Assembly (NCBI GenBank): GCA_019279435.1
Contig: JAAALK010000086.1
Span: forward strand, 1,488,001-1,552,000
Reading direction: 5' to 3'
DNA from: Zizania palustris
Taxonomy: Eukaryota > Streptophyta > Magnoliopsida > Poales > Poaceae
Length of the DNA: 64,000 nucleotides
The translations under genes were made by a program, and so were the position numbers. This document shows, in pieces, positions 20,357 to 31,167 of this stretch; within the stretch, counting starts at the first letter, position 1; every line of letters begins with the position of its first letter. Below the pieces are notes generated by a model, which saw only the letters and a list, made by a program, of their open reading frames with translations, did no database searches and was not told the origin of the DNA.

Positions 20357-22968
20357 CTACTCGTAAGTAGGAAAGCAGAAAGAATCATATGAGTCTAGAC
20401 CAAAACGCGACTCAAAGCGCGATCCTCGGTTCTGCCTAAAATCACGGCCATGAGGTCCAAAACCATATCCATAATGATCTGGAGCTCTGCCGGAACGAAA
20501 AGCACCCTTCGGAGCATGGTCATAAAAACCGTCTCCTCTACCACCACCTACACGACGTGGCCTAGCCTCTAGCCTCTCTCTACGTCGAGGAATTCTTTGT
20601 CTACCATCCTGCTGGTAGAACTGCTCCTGCCCACCTTGAGCTCTCTCTGCTCTCTCAACTCGCTTCGTCCTAAAGCAAAACTCCTCAAGATGCCCGTCTC
20701 TCTGACAAAACTCACAGTGATAGGTAGGCTTCTTGGGATGTGGTTGAGGCTTGGGATTCTTAGGCTTGGTGGTGTTGTGTGTAGTATCTTTGGTGTGAGA
20801 GGGTCCATGTAAAGAATCAAGAGAAGTGTGAAGAGGTTTAGGCTTTGGGACCCAAATTTGGTTCTTGGGTGGAGCTTTAGGTTGTTCTTGGAACAATCCA
20901 TCCTTGGGCTGACTAACCTGAAAGGACTCAGTGGAGTGAGTCTTGGGATATCTCTGTTCAGGGGTCATCTTACTCCACTGCACTGCTCGGCTAATGACAC
21001 TCTCAAAATTATCCTTGGTATAGGTGTAACCTACCCCAAACCCATCTTGCCTCTTGAACTGCTGGATCATCATGCCGAGCTGTGGCTCTCTGGTACTAAT
21101 CCAACTCAGGATCTAACGGAGGTAAAAGTTCTTATTCTGAACATCAGCTAGCTCCTCTCTCAAGGAAGCTAACACCTCCACCTGAGACAAGCAGATCTCA
21201 CACTCTCTATCAACTTCGACAGACTTCTCAGCTTTTAGCTTGATCAACTCCAATCTTAGGGACAAGCAGTTCTTACAAACAGTGGGTGGAATTGACAAGG
21301 TCTCAAGCTCTAGCTTAGTTTCCTCCAGCTCAGCTCTCACTCCAACTAACTCTCCCACCTGCTCATCACTCTTAGCTCTCAGCTCGGCTATACTAGCTAA
21401 ATGGGATGGGCAGTCTACACAAGGCACGACGACAGTGGCATGAGCATCTTTTAGCTCCAGCTGAGCGCTTTCAAGCTCAGTGGCCATAGCGTCTCTCTCA
21501 TCTACTCTCTCTGTGTACCTAGACTTCAGAGTCGTCAGGTCACACAACAACACCTCATAGTTAGGGCATTCACTACTACCACCCAAGCAAGGGGAAGAAG
21601 ACAGACTCTCAATCTTGCTATTCGCCATGGCAAGTTACTCTCAAGCTCATCTATCCTCTTTTTAGCCCCTCTAAGCAGTTTCTCCCGATACTTCAACTCT
21701 TGACAGTTATGTTCTAGTAAATTAACAACTTCTTGTTCATAGGAAGATACCTTTTCATCGTCGTCGTCATCGGAGTCGTCGGAGGAGCCCTTTTCTTCAT
21801 TATCCCCAAGAGCCATGAAGCAGAGGCCTGCCAGATTGTCCCCGTCCTTCTCCTTCTTGATCATGAACTCTTCATCACTTGAACTTGAAGACGAGGAGGA
21901 AGACGAAGATCTCTTGGAGTAGCTTTTCTCCATCTCGCCGAAGAAGGCCTTGTCTCGCTTCTTGTTCTCACGCTTGTAGTCCTTTAGAGCCTTTCAGAAG
22001 AATCTTTTCTTAGGCTTGCCCTTTGTGAAAGTGGAGTTGTCGTGCTTGCTGGAGTCGTAGGAGTTACCGCTAGTTCCCTTCTTGTAGCTCTTCCGCTTGG
22101 GGTAGTCGGCGATGAAATGACCTAGATCACCACACTCAAACCATTTGGATTTTGTGCCGTGTCTTTTAAACATTCGTTTATCATAGACACGTCGCACCCG
22201 GTTGTTAAACAAACACAGATCATCATCTCTTAGCGAATCAAGCTGATCCTCAGAGAAAGACATCAAAGAAAATGCAGTACAACTCACGGCAGTAGGATTA
22301 GCAGACGGTGTCGCAAGGGCCAGAGTTTTTGAGCCAGAACCAGTGAGATTTCATCTCAACTGGATATCAACCTCTGAGGCCTTGAGCTTACTAAAAAGCT
22401 CTGCGACAGTCAAGGTATCATAGGAAGCGCTCTCAACAATAGAAGAAACCTTGATCTCCCAGATCTTAGGGTCCAAGGTATGAAGAACCTTGAGCGCCTG
22501 TTCATGATTTGAGACCAGTTGATCACGATTGGCCTTGTTGGCCCGAAGCTTGTTAATGATCGTTTGAAAACGACCAAACAAAGCCTCAACAGTATCACCC
22601 GACTTCTGTGAGAAATTTTCATACTCACGCCGGTAGGTCTGATAGAGACTAGCCTTGACCTGAGATGTCCCCTCATGGTGTGCTTGGAGGGTAGCCCAGA
22701 TCTCTCGAGCAGTGTCGAGATGGCTAATACGCTCAAACTCACTAGGACCTAGACCAGAGAATAAAATGTTCACCACTTTGCTATTGTTTTGGTGTTGGGT
22801 GATTATATCAGGAGAATCGCGCTCAGCAACAGGAAGTATAGTAAAAGTAGGGTGAGCACAAATATCCCAAATGTCCTAGCTCTGGTTCATAAGATAGGCT
22901 CGCATGCGAGTCTTCCAATAAGTGTAGCCAAAAGCTTCAAGGGACGGGATTTTACCAGAGGAAGCCAT
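20357..22968 (-). pseudogene. gag: SIRE-like gag with coiled coil and CxxC motifs
   Basis: Starts at ATG 22966-22968 (MASSGKIPSLEAFGYTYWK), 52 bases after the PBS. TAG follows within 40 codons. Gag core WATLQAHHEGTSQVKASLYQ and ETVEALFGRF-like text (22776-22351), then a TGA. A CX2C-type knuckle, WFECGDLGHFIADYPKR (about 22130), has lost its last Cys. Ser/Asp/Glu run (21933-21700). Long coiled-coil segment (21628-21113) with four Cys pairs, including CVDC, CKNC and CEIC. A second zinc knuckle, YHCEFCQRDGHLEEFCFR (about 20720), and an Arg/Gly-rich tail end at 20357. All blocks share one frame except a shift near 21640. Confidence 0.85.
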
Positions 22969-23019
22969 GATGACTACCTGGTTTTAGAACCGGTTAAGGT
23001 ATGGAAAAACCCTAACCTT

Positions 23020-23031
23020 GCTCTGATACCA
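23020..23031 (-). other. primer binding site, tRNA-iMet
   Basis: Minus strand TGGTATCAGAGC, a perfect 12-base iMet site, two bases after the 5' LTR end. Confidence 0.92.
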
Positions 23032-23033
23032 CT

Positions 23034-24778
23034 TGTAGGACCGAAAGTAGTGACCAGAGGGGGGTGAATGGGCGCCGAAAAATTCTTACGAAACAAAAGC
23101 TTAAACCCAACACCCTACACAACTTGACAGACAAACAACAGTAGCAAAGCAGGTCACAAGAACTAAAGATGTCTAGCCTAAAAATGACTGTTGTCCTAAT
23201 TAAAATGATATTTAAAAATTAAAATGAACTAAATAAAATAACTGTAGTGAATAAAAATGGGTACTAGAAATATTCAATGGCGTAGGCAAAATACCTAAAT
23301 AAATCAATAATAATTCGGATTGCAGTCTAAAAATATAATACTAATCAACCGAATAAAACATAGATCATCCAAAAATTAATTGAGAAATAAAATTAAAATA
23401 TTGCATGTAAATCAAAAAAATATTACTGCAACTAATACCTTTTTTTATACAAGCATATTAAAATTATTTAAATAAATAATATGAGAGTACTAATAAAATC
23501 TAGCAGATAAACGAAATAACTACTAAATAACTAACTTATCTATATTTTAATTAAAGATATATAATTATTACTTGATCTAACTGAAAAATAGGAGATCAAA
23601 CACTAACCTGCATCTGTCGTGGCTTCCTGTTGTGGCAAACAAACCTGCTCACACGCCGGCATCTGCTACCGATGATGAGTCGCCACTTGATGTCGTGTTG
23701 CTGCTGCTAAGAAAAAGGCATGCCTGCTGCATGCACTGCGCACGGAGTGCCGCATGCGCTGCTAACAAATAAGCCGTGCCGCAGCTCGCCTCGCGCTGCG
23801 TGCCAAAAACAATTTCACTCGCTGCTTCCTCTAGCCATGCCGTAAAGCACACAACCGTCGGCGCACGCAAGCAGTGCTGGCTGCCACGCTAGCTGACTGC
23901 ACATCGATTTTGCCTCGAGTCCAGGCGTCTCGCGTCTCCACGCGTGATGATGACTCGGCTAGCTGCCCGGCTGCCGTGTGCACCTGCCCCTACGTGCCGT
24001 GAAAAAGCACCGCCAGCTTGTGGGCTGCTGTGCCACATTGTGCAGGCTGTAGTGGCGCCTTGGCTGCCCACGCCTATTGCTCTGCATCGGCCGCGCTAGA
24101 GACAAGGAACACACGGAGAAAAAAATTTCGACGACGACATCGGAAAAATATTCAGATCCAAAAAATTTGCAGCCAAAATCGAATTCGTGGACTATAGATT
24201 AATTCTGAAAAAGCAGTCAACCCTAACCCTAGGGGGTTGGGGCCTATTTATAGGCAACCCACTAATACATGGAAAATACTAATTTACACCTAGGGTAAAT
24301 TACAGTGACTCTAAAATAAAATTACTAAAATACTAAAATACCCTTAGAATATTCAACTGACTCGAATAACAAATATTTTGGACTTAAATACTGAATGTTA
24401 AAATCCTAAATAGAGATAATCATTGGTTGTCAGTTTTGCGTCGAAACTGACAAAGCGTCCATCGTCTTCGCACCGGGTACCCGGATTGGGCTGACCTAAT
24501 TCCGCAGCTTCCTCAGCCCGGCAATCGCTCGCCGCCCATGTACCTGAGTCAAACCTCGGTCAACAGACCAGTGGATCCTCTACCGCTCCTAGCCCATGTA
24601 CTCGGATTGGGCCAGCTCGACTCCGCGGCTCCTCTTCCCGGCTATCGCTCGCTGCCCGTGTACCTGAGTCACATGCGCCCTAGACACGGTAGGTCTTCAT
24701 GTCTCTTCTTTGACTTCCATTAACAATCACTCATCACATCTGGAGCATAAGACCCATGCTCTTCAACATGGTTCCTCA
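23034..24778 (-). repeat. 5' LTR of the SIRE-like copia (1,745 bp)
   Basis: Same termini as the 3' LTR. TATAAATA on the minus strand (24245-24252). Differs from the 3' LTR by substitutions, by the loss of part of the 14820-14900 region and by an added block around 24540-24590. Confidence 0.93.
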
Positions 24779-24783
24779 GAGAT

Positions 24784-25203
24784 GACCCCTGCCACGAAGA
24801 CTGCACCCGAGGCTTCAAAATCTCCGAAGCCAATTCCGGAGGTAGCCATGCAAATGGGGCCTGGAAAAGGTAAAGGAAAGGTGGAACCTTTGCCTGCTCC
24901 AACTCCCGGATTAACCCCATCAAAGTCTACCGACGGAGGCCAATCTACGGAAGGGGGCCAATCCACAGAAGTCTCCGAGGACGCGGCGCTGCGCTCCGGC
25001 TCTTCTCCGATTGAAGATGATCATAGAGACTTGTCAAGGCTCCCCTCCTAGCTCCTTTTCTGGAGCGAAGGACTGGACTTCGGACTTTGCTAGAGCCTCT
25101 GGCTCGGGCTAGTCACGAGGTTGGGGAGACCGACTTGGTAGCTATTCTCGGTGAAGCGGAGGGGTCGAAGTTGGATGCGGCCTTGGGGCGGGCAGCCTAT
25201 CAG
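24784..25203 (+). pseudogene. antisense gene, exon after the copia insertion
   Basis: Resumes directly: MTPATKTAPEASKSPKPIP, then a Pro/Gly/Lys-rich linker with two copies of DGGQSTEGGQSTE-like text. A frame change near 25050 leads to TLLEPLARASHEVGETD and KLDAALGRAAYQ, ending at the CAG|GTACGA donor. Acidic and low-complexity, as expected of the linker in this protein family. Confidence 0.55.
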
Positions 25204-25281
25204 GTACGAAGTATCTGCAACAACAGAGTTAGTTTAAACATGTAAATAGTTTGCTTACATTGTTCTTTTCTTCCTTCGCAG
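25204..25281 (+). other. intron of the antisense gene (78 bp)
   Basis: GTACGA donor after CAG; acceptor TTCCTTCGCAG with an upstream T-rich tract. It is the third of three introns of 78-84 bp in the same gene. Confidence 0.6.
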
Positions 25282-26135
25282 CTAATAGTCTTTGCTCGAG
25301 CTGCGGCCGTGTCAAATGAGCGAGAGTGTAACCGACTCAAAGAGAAGATAACGACTCTTTAGGGGAGTCTTGTCAGCTTTGAGGTTCGGACCTCTGGCTT
25401 GGACGAAATGGTGGCCGCAGAAAGGAAATCCAGACTTGGTTTGGAGGCTGCCAACCGGAAGCTCGAAGCTGATCATATCGTGCTTCGGGCCAAAGTGGAA
25501 AAATTGTGGAGGGAGCAGGCAACCGCAGGGACTGAGTTGGTTAAGCTCCGAGAGGAGCAGTTGAAGTTGTCGGACGAGGCCAACAATTTACTTGGATAAA
25601 AGAACTCTTTGGTTACGGAGGTAGCTAGGCTATCATCTTTGATAGACGAGCTGTGTTCGTCGAAGGATGCTTTGTCCGAAGACAAGGCAAAGTGTGAGAA
25701 GGTAGACTTAGAAACCATGGACAACCTTCGGGGTGTCCTGGAGTACTTCGGGACTTCTTGGACTTTACCATCAGCTGGCGACATCACTCTGCTGTGAAGA
25801 CTGAAAATGATCCAAGCAGCAGCGAAGACTATGAAGACAACAAGTATTAGGTATGGAGAGATCTCCAGCCAAGTAGTTGCTCTCGGATTTCTTCGCTACT
25901 ACGAGGATTTAGGGCTATCAGTAGCACCAGAACCAGAGGCGACTCCCGTAAACTTCGGCGATGACCGGCTCTTAACTCCTTTTGTTGATGTGGCTGCAGC
26001 TTGGGAAGCCTTCCAACCATCTTGGAGAGCTGAAGGCCGATCAATGATCAAGACATGGATTGACGAAGGACTTCGCCAAAAGCAAGCATGGTTGCAACCT
26101 TCGAGCAGCCAACCCCCTTCGGACCCGAAGGTCTA
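25282..26135 (+). pseudogene. antisense gene, last exon: coiled coil and C-terminal part
   Basis: LIVFARAAAVSNERECNRLKEKITTL, then a TAG, then a Leu/Glu/Lys heptad-rich stretch (ADHIVLRAKVEKLWREQA, VKLREEQLKLSDEANNLL, VARLSSLIDELCSSKDAL) that should form a long coiled coil. The C-terminal segment is GEISSQVVALGFLRYYEDLGL ... DVAAAWEAFQPSWRAEGRSM, ending DPKV then TAG at 26133-26135. Several in-frame stops (25361, 25597, 25795) and one shift make it a pseudogene. A coiled-coil C-terminal half is usual in the Transposase_28-containing proteins of grasses (from memory). Confidence 0.55.
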
Positions 26136-26232
26136 GTTCTCCTTAGGGCTCCGATTATGTAAAAATTTATGCTTTTATCCTTTATGAATGAAAAGATTTA
26201 TTTGGAAATGTTTTTAGGCTTTCCAACCTTTT

Positions 26233-26727
26233 TTGGATGAACTCGAAGTTCTAGAAGTTAACGAAGAGCTTCGCCTGCTATGGGCTACCTTCGAAGCTCT
26301 AAGACCTCACAAACGCCCTCGATTTTCAATTCCTCGAGGCAGCTCCGGTGAAGTTATGCCTGAAATATGTAAAGATATATTATCTTATATTAAAAAGGAG
26401 GAAAAAGAAGTCAGTTTAGAACCTTCATCTTCTGAGGACATTGAATGGTCCGAAGAAGAAAAAACTACCGAAGAGCAAGTAGAAAAAATCCCTGAAATAC
26501 TTCAAAGCTGGGAAAGAAGCCCCGAGCGACTTCGGACCTGGGCCGAACTTCAGCAAGAGTAGAAGGACTTCCGAGCTTCCAAAGGAGGGAAGAGGGTTAA
26601 ACGTAAAGTTATTAAAACTCCTGGCTCTGGAATGAGTCGCCTTCGAAGTCATTCTAGTTTCAACAGTAGTTCTAGGGATCGAAGAGGTCTTTGTTTCCTT
26701 CTCGACAAAGATACTGATTTTTCATGA
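26233..26727 (+). pseudogene. second antisense ORF, unrecognised acidic protein
   Basis: Plus-strand frame, one TAG at 26560-26562, then in-frame to TGA 26725-26727 (164 codons overall). First half acidic with Glu-rich helices (EVLEVNEELRLLWATFEAL; EEEKTTEEQVEKIPEIL). Second half basic and Ser-rich (KGGKRVKRKVIKTPGSG, RLRSHSSFNSSSRDRRG). It could be a separate small protein or the last exon of the gene before it. I do not recognise it. It is followed by AT-rich DNA resembling a 3' UTR. Confidence 0.4.
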
Positions 26728-26989
26728 TGTAATGTAATCTGTTGGAATGATAAAGATTAAAGTTTCAAAATTGTTTCCCTACTTCCTAGCCCCTCTTTGG
26801 GTGTAAGCAACTTTGAAATGTTCGAAGGTGGTTACGCACAACAAAAAGAACATTAGTTAGGAGCACAATTTCGGAGGCTCAGAGCCCCTTATCAAATTAG
26901 ATATTGACTAATATCTCAAAAATGTCTTCGACTCTACTAATTCGGAGTCTGAAAACTGGTAACTTAGTACCTTTTTGTTTGAATGTAGT
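26728..26989. other. spacer between antisense ORF and tandem repeats
   Basis: AT-rich, no ORF; TAATGTAATCTGTTGGAATG near its start looks like a plant 3' UTR. Confidence 0.4.
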
Positions 26990-27290
26990 CCCATCGGACT
27001 CTTTTTGGATACCTTAGCATCCGATAAAAATGGTCGCTTTGGACTCTTTTTACAGACGTTTTAAGCTATCAGCTCGAAGTCTGTTTTGTTTGGCCTCCTT
27101 CGGCTCTTTTTGTGAATGCTATCAAACCGGTGGTTTGGAATCCGCATAGTGGTCTCCTTGGACTCTTTTTACGGATGCTTTCAAGCCGGAGCTTGGAATC
27201 CGTATCATTTGGTCTCCTTGGACTCTTTTTATGAATGCTTTCAAGCCGGTGGCTTGGAATCCGTTTTTTGTGACTTTCCCACCTCGTCGG
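26990..27290. repeat. ~60-bp imperfect tandem repeats (about 5 units)
   Basis: The landmark GGACTCTTTTT(A/G) occurs at 26996, 27041, 27102, 27160 and 27220, i.e. spacings of 45, 61, 58 and 60. The two units from 27160 share GGATGCTTTCAAGCCGG and CTTGGAATCCG. Located between integrase and the antisense genes, where Tat elements often carry tandem repeats. Confidence 0.75.
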
Positions 27291-27383
27291 AAGCTTCGAA
27301 CCAGTGGTTCGAAGTCCGTCCTCTAGTTCGTCCACTAGAAGTATGGAGTGTTTGAGATGTAGGCATTATCAGAACCATGAGCT

Positions 27384-28588
27384 TTATTTATTCAGAAGGT
27401 GTTTATAGATGATTACAAGTAGCCCATATGCAAAATATCGCTTCAGGTGCTTCGCATGCCATGCATGCTTTAACTCTTTGCCTTCTAAATTAGCAAGTTT
27501 AAAATAACCAGGGCGTCCTAAACGTAGAATGATGTATGGACCTTCCCACTTATTTCCTAATTTCCCTGGTGCTATGATGCTTCGCAAAACTAGATGACCT
27601 GGTTTAAATTCATTAAGCTTATCCTTCGGGTCATACCAAGCCTTCGTCTGATGCTGATATTTCGACAAATTGGCAACAACACGAAGCCTTGTTTTTTCTG
27701 TTAAATCTAGCGAAGCTTGCCTTTCATCTTCTTTTTCAGGTTCGGTGGTGCAAAGAGATCCCCTTTGAGCTCCGTCGGCCTCATAGCTTCATCTCCGAAT
27801 AGTAATCTGAAAGGAGTAAAACCTGTGGACCTCGTTTGAGTCGTCCGAATGGACCATAAAATCTTCGGGAGTTCCTCAGTCCACAGCCCTGATAAAATAT
27901 TACCATTAGCTCGTTCGACAGCTCTATTAGACCGAGGATGACGCACAGCTACAAAACACATTTGTATGCCATGGTCTTCGCAAAACTTCCTGAAGGGCTC
28001 CGCATCAAATTGGGTCCTGTTGTCGACTGTGAGCTGTCGAGGCACTCCGAACATGCATATAATGTTCTTCCAAAAGAATTTGTGTACATTATTTGAAGTG
28101 ATAGCTGTGAGGGGTTCTGCTTCGACCCACTTGGAAAAATATTCAATTGATACCACTGCAAATTTCAGATTTCCTTTTGCTACTAGGAAGGGGCCAATGA
28201 GATCCATGCCCCATCTGGCCATAGGCCAAACTAGAGCAATGACTTGAAGAGTTGTTGGCTGACGATGACTTTGTCTTCCCATCCATTGACAACCTTGGCA
28301 AGTGTGGACTAAGATCTCCGCATCAGCTACTATTGTAGGCCAATAAAGCCCTTGGCGAAGTGTTTTTCCTGCTAAAGCTCAAAGGGCCAGATGGCTACCA
28401 CAAAGGCCTTCATGAATTTCTCGAAGTATGTCTTGACCTTCGGCTTGAGAAATACATCGGAGTAGGGGGGAACATACTCTGGCCTTGTAAAGAATACCGT
28501 TGATTACATGATAATTCCGAACTCTTAGCTGCAATCTTGAAAGTTGTGGCCCTTCAGGTAAAGTTGCTTCACCTTGCAATAACTCCAT
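27384..28588 (-). pseudogene. pol: Tat-like pol: integrase, C-terminal part
   Basis: Minus strand: HEGLCGSH and CQGCQWMG form the HHCC zinc finger (about 28400-28290). Core D,D,E in MDLIGPFLVAK, LTVDNRTQFDAEPF and SNRAVERANGNIL (28200-27900). The C-terminal domain follows in a second frame, with WEGPYIILRLGRPGYFKL and LKHAWHAKHLKRYF (27560-27430); the shift lies near 27690, and a TAG lies near 28379. No chromodomain, as expected outside chromoviruses. RNase H and RT should lie to the right but are cut off at 28628. Confidence 0.85.
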
Positions 28589-28628
28589 GATTGAATACCG
28601 TTGTATCGATCATGACTTCTTTTGGAAA

Positions 28629-31143
28629 TGTGGGGCACCTGGATTTAACAAAATCCAAACATTATTGAATTTCCACAGAAAAACAATAATAACAAGATGT
28701 CCATCACGCGACAACGTACATACAGTCAATCATTCGTGGTTCACAGACCACATTATTACACAAGTATAAAATTAAAAGAAACTATGAAAATGAGACTATG
28801 TGATGGACATCTCTGCCAGTCTCGTGTCCTTGACTGGGTTGCTACTCCAGACCATCATCCTCATAGTACGTAGTCTCTAAAGTGTTTTCCAATGGGTAGG
28901 AGTACAAAAGTACTCAACAAGCCACCGAGAATACAATAGTAATGCAGAGTAATAACAAGGGGATGATAAGGGCTTAAAGTACGGAAAAATAATTTTTAAG
29001 TTGTAGCATTTAATGTGGTCAAGTTTAATTGTACAGAATAATAAACATGAACAATGCAACATCATCTAACTCAAGGAGTACAGTCAGCCCTCCTCGCTCA
29101 ACAGTTCCTACATGCCAATTCATCATGCAACACTCATAATAGTAAACTAGGTTTTAGCGATATTTTAAGAAAACTATGTTCAATATGCTCAAAAATTAGT
29201 TTGGTGACTTGCCTTGCTCGGCAAATGGTGATGGTGGAACTTCCGGGTAGTACTCCGGCTCTTCAACGGCGTCGTAGTCTTCGCGGCACACAAAATGAGA
29301 ACAACAACAAATAATTTAAACTTACAAAAATAAACAGTACAACCATTTTCATTTAAAAGGGCTAAAGTTGTAAAAAAATAGAAGAGAGGCTTTCTAACAT
29401 TGAAATGATCAAATTTGGAGTTAAAATGAGGGTAAATATGAATTTTTAAAGTTTAAAACAATGCTCTTGGTTTTTTGAATGATAAACAGTACAAAATGTC
29501 AATTAAATTGGTCCGGGATGTAGAGAATAAAAAGATGAATTTTCTAAAATTTGAATGGTAAAATTTGGAGTTAATTTGAAGAAGTTATGAATTTTTGAAG
29601 TTTAAATCATTTTCTGGAATTTAATTTAAATCCTAAAACAGTTGCCGGTCCATGGTGAGCCGAGTCCACCGTGAACCCGCGCACAATGCGCGTGGGCCAG
29701 ATCCAAACCAACCATCAGATCGAGATCGGGCGTCCACAAAATACACGGGTGTTTTAAATGAAAACTAACAGTTGAGATTAAAACAACCAAACCGGTACAG
29801 ATCTACGACCTAGATTTAATGAAGATTCAAGGGCTGAGATCGCGTGATACCTTTTCGATCAGATGAGCGGTCCCGATTGAATTCGAATGGCTTTTAATCT
29901 TGATCGCTCGAATCAAATCGAGCGGCGAAGGTTGAATCCAACACGACAAGGTTAATTACCCGTGGCGGTCATCTTCTCTGGCGACGGCAATGGCAGGCGG
30001 TCCCAACGGAGTGCATAAATGGAAATGGGGCAGTGAGGGGTGCATGACGGTACCGATGTGGGGGCCTGAGGTCGTCGGGTTGTGGCCGGAGACGAGCGGA
30101 GGTGGCTGGAGTGTTCGGGTCCTCGTCGACGATGGAGCTCCAGCGGTCTTCAGAGGGAACGGAGGGGTGGCTGGGGATGGGGAGGTGACGGCGGTCACGT
30201 TGGTGCGGTCATCGGCGGTGGAGGAGGGCTCCGACGATGGTGAGCAGTGGCTGGAGTCCGGACAGAGGGGTGACACTAAAAACGTGTTTGGGGCGCTCTG
30301 ATCGTGCGAAGGCTACGCGGTGAACCAAGGGCTGAACGCGGCAGAGTGCGGGGGTTCTTATAGAGGCGTCGATAGTGAGGATGGTAGATAGTATACATGG
30401 AAAGGGGTTTCCATATTTCATGCCGAACCTGCCATGCATGAACTCTAGTGATCTCGGGCCTTAACGCGTCGATTGAATGGGGGAAAGAGGTCCTGGGATT
30501 GTGGGGAGCAATAATCCGACATCAATTTTATGGAAGGGGCCGACAGCGAAGTAATGGCAGCGCTAGGGTTTTGGCCGGTGCAATTTGGGGGCGGGGCGAT
30601 GCGGGGAAGATGAAGCTAAAAGTGGGGGGCCACTGTCAGCGGGTGTGTGAGGGCACGGGTGCGGCAGCGGTCGACGCTGACCGGTGGGGACGCCTGGTCA
30701 GCGTGCGAGTATTGGTGAGTGGGTTGGCACCGACAGGTGGGGCCGGGCTCGGGCGCGCGCGTGGAGAGATGGAGGAGACTGATAGGTGGGCTCCACCTGT
30801 TAGGGAGGGGTGTGGGGTTTGAGTGGGCTGGGCTGGCATGTGGAGGGAGAAGGGAAAGATGTGGCCCATTACTGTTGAAATGAATTTCTGAATAAAAATA
30901 ATTGCTGAAATTAATTTAAAATTTTTGGGCTCCTAGCAAAGGTCCTAAAAATTTGTAAAATTCTCAAAAATATATCTTGGTCCTAAGATCATAATATAAT
31001 TTTCTCAGACTCTCGTTTGGATTATTTCTCTAGATTCCTATTTATTTGGTCATTTTTAGCTTTAAGAAAAATTAAAAATAATCCTTTTCCAGAAAGTATA
31101 TTTATAAATTTTATTCTTACCTTTGGAAATTTGGGCGGTTACA
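28629..31143 (-). repeat. 3' LTR of copy A (2,515 bp)
   Basis: Plus strand starts TGTGGGGCACCTGG and ends GGGCGGTTACA (minus start TGTAACCGCCC). Relative to the 5' LTR pieces it lacks roughly 700 bp between about 29146 and the GTTTTAGC that follows. Also relative to the right copy, it is the only one that keeps the part right of 30205. Confidence 0.88.
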
Positions 31144-31165
31144 AACCTATCCCCCTTACAGAGAA
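31144..31165 (-). other. polypurine tract of copy A
   Basis: Minus strand GTAAGGGGGATAGGTT precedes the LTR start TGTAAC; the same block precedes the 3' LTR of element C at 46499-46513. Confidence 0.85.
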
Positions 31166-31167
31166 TC

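Larger units (their letters stand above)
13855..24778 (-). mobile_element. complete SIRE-like Ty1/copia retrotransposon, TSD GAGAT
   Basis: 10.9 kb with LTRs at 13855-15671 and 23034-24778, flanked by identical GAGAT (13850-13854 and 24779-24783). Minus-strand order: 5' LTR, iMet PBS (23020-23031), gag (22968 to about 20357), protease, integrase, RT, RNase H (to 17042), a 1.4-kb non-coding stretch, PPT and 3' LTR. A long gag with coiled coil, a zinc knuckle and long LTRs with PPT AAGGGGGAGAT fit the SIRE/Maximus lineage. The LTRs differ by many substitutions and small indels, so the insertion is not recent. Inserted in the middle of the antisense gene. Confidence 0.95.
7815..28628 (-). mobile_element. 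Tat-like Ty3/gypsy element with antisense gene, 3' part, twice interrupted
   Basis: Minus-strand order from right to left: integrase (28588-27384), ~60-bp tandem repeats, two plus-strand ORF units (26727 back to 8771), polypurine tract (8311-8321) and 3' LTR (7815-8310). An antisense gene between integrase and 3' LTR, tandem repeats in that region and a TGGCGCCG-type primer site (7795-7813) are, from memory, hallmarks of the Tat lineage (Grande, RIRE2, Retrosat relatives). It is interrupted by a solo LTR (9228-12543) and a full copia (13855-24778). The right part (RNase H, RT, gag, 5' LTR) is missing where Tekay-like copy A begins at 28629. Confidence 0.75.

Noticed and set aside
23020..23031. 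TGGTATCAGAGC blocks as tRNA genes
   Set aside because: They are only 12-base primer sites next to LTRs; no cloverleaf.
26990..27290. Tandem units as CRISPR array
   Set aside because: Units adjoin without unique spacers, sit in a plant retrotransposon and vary in length.
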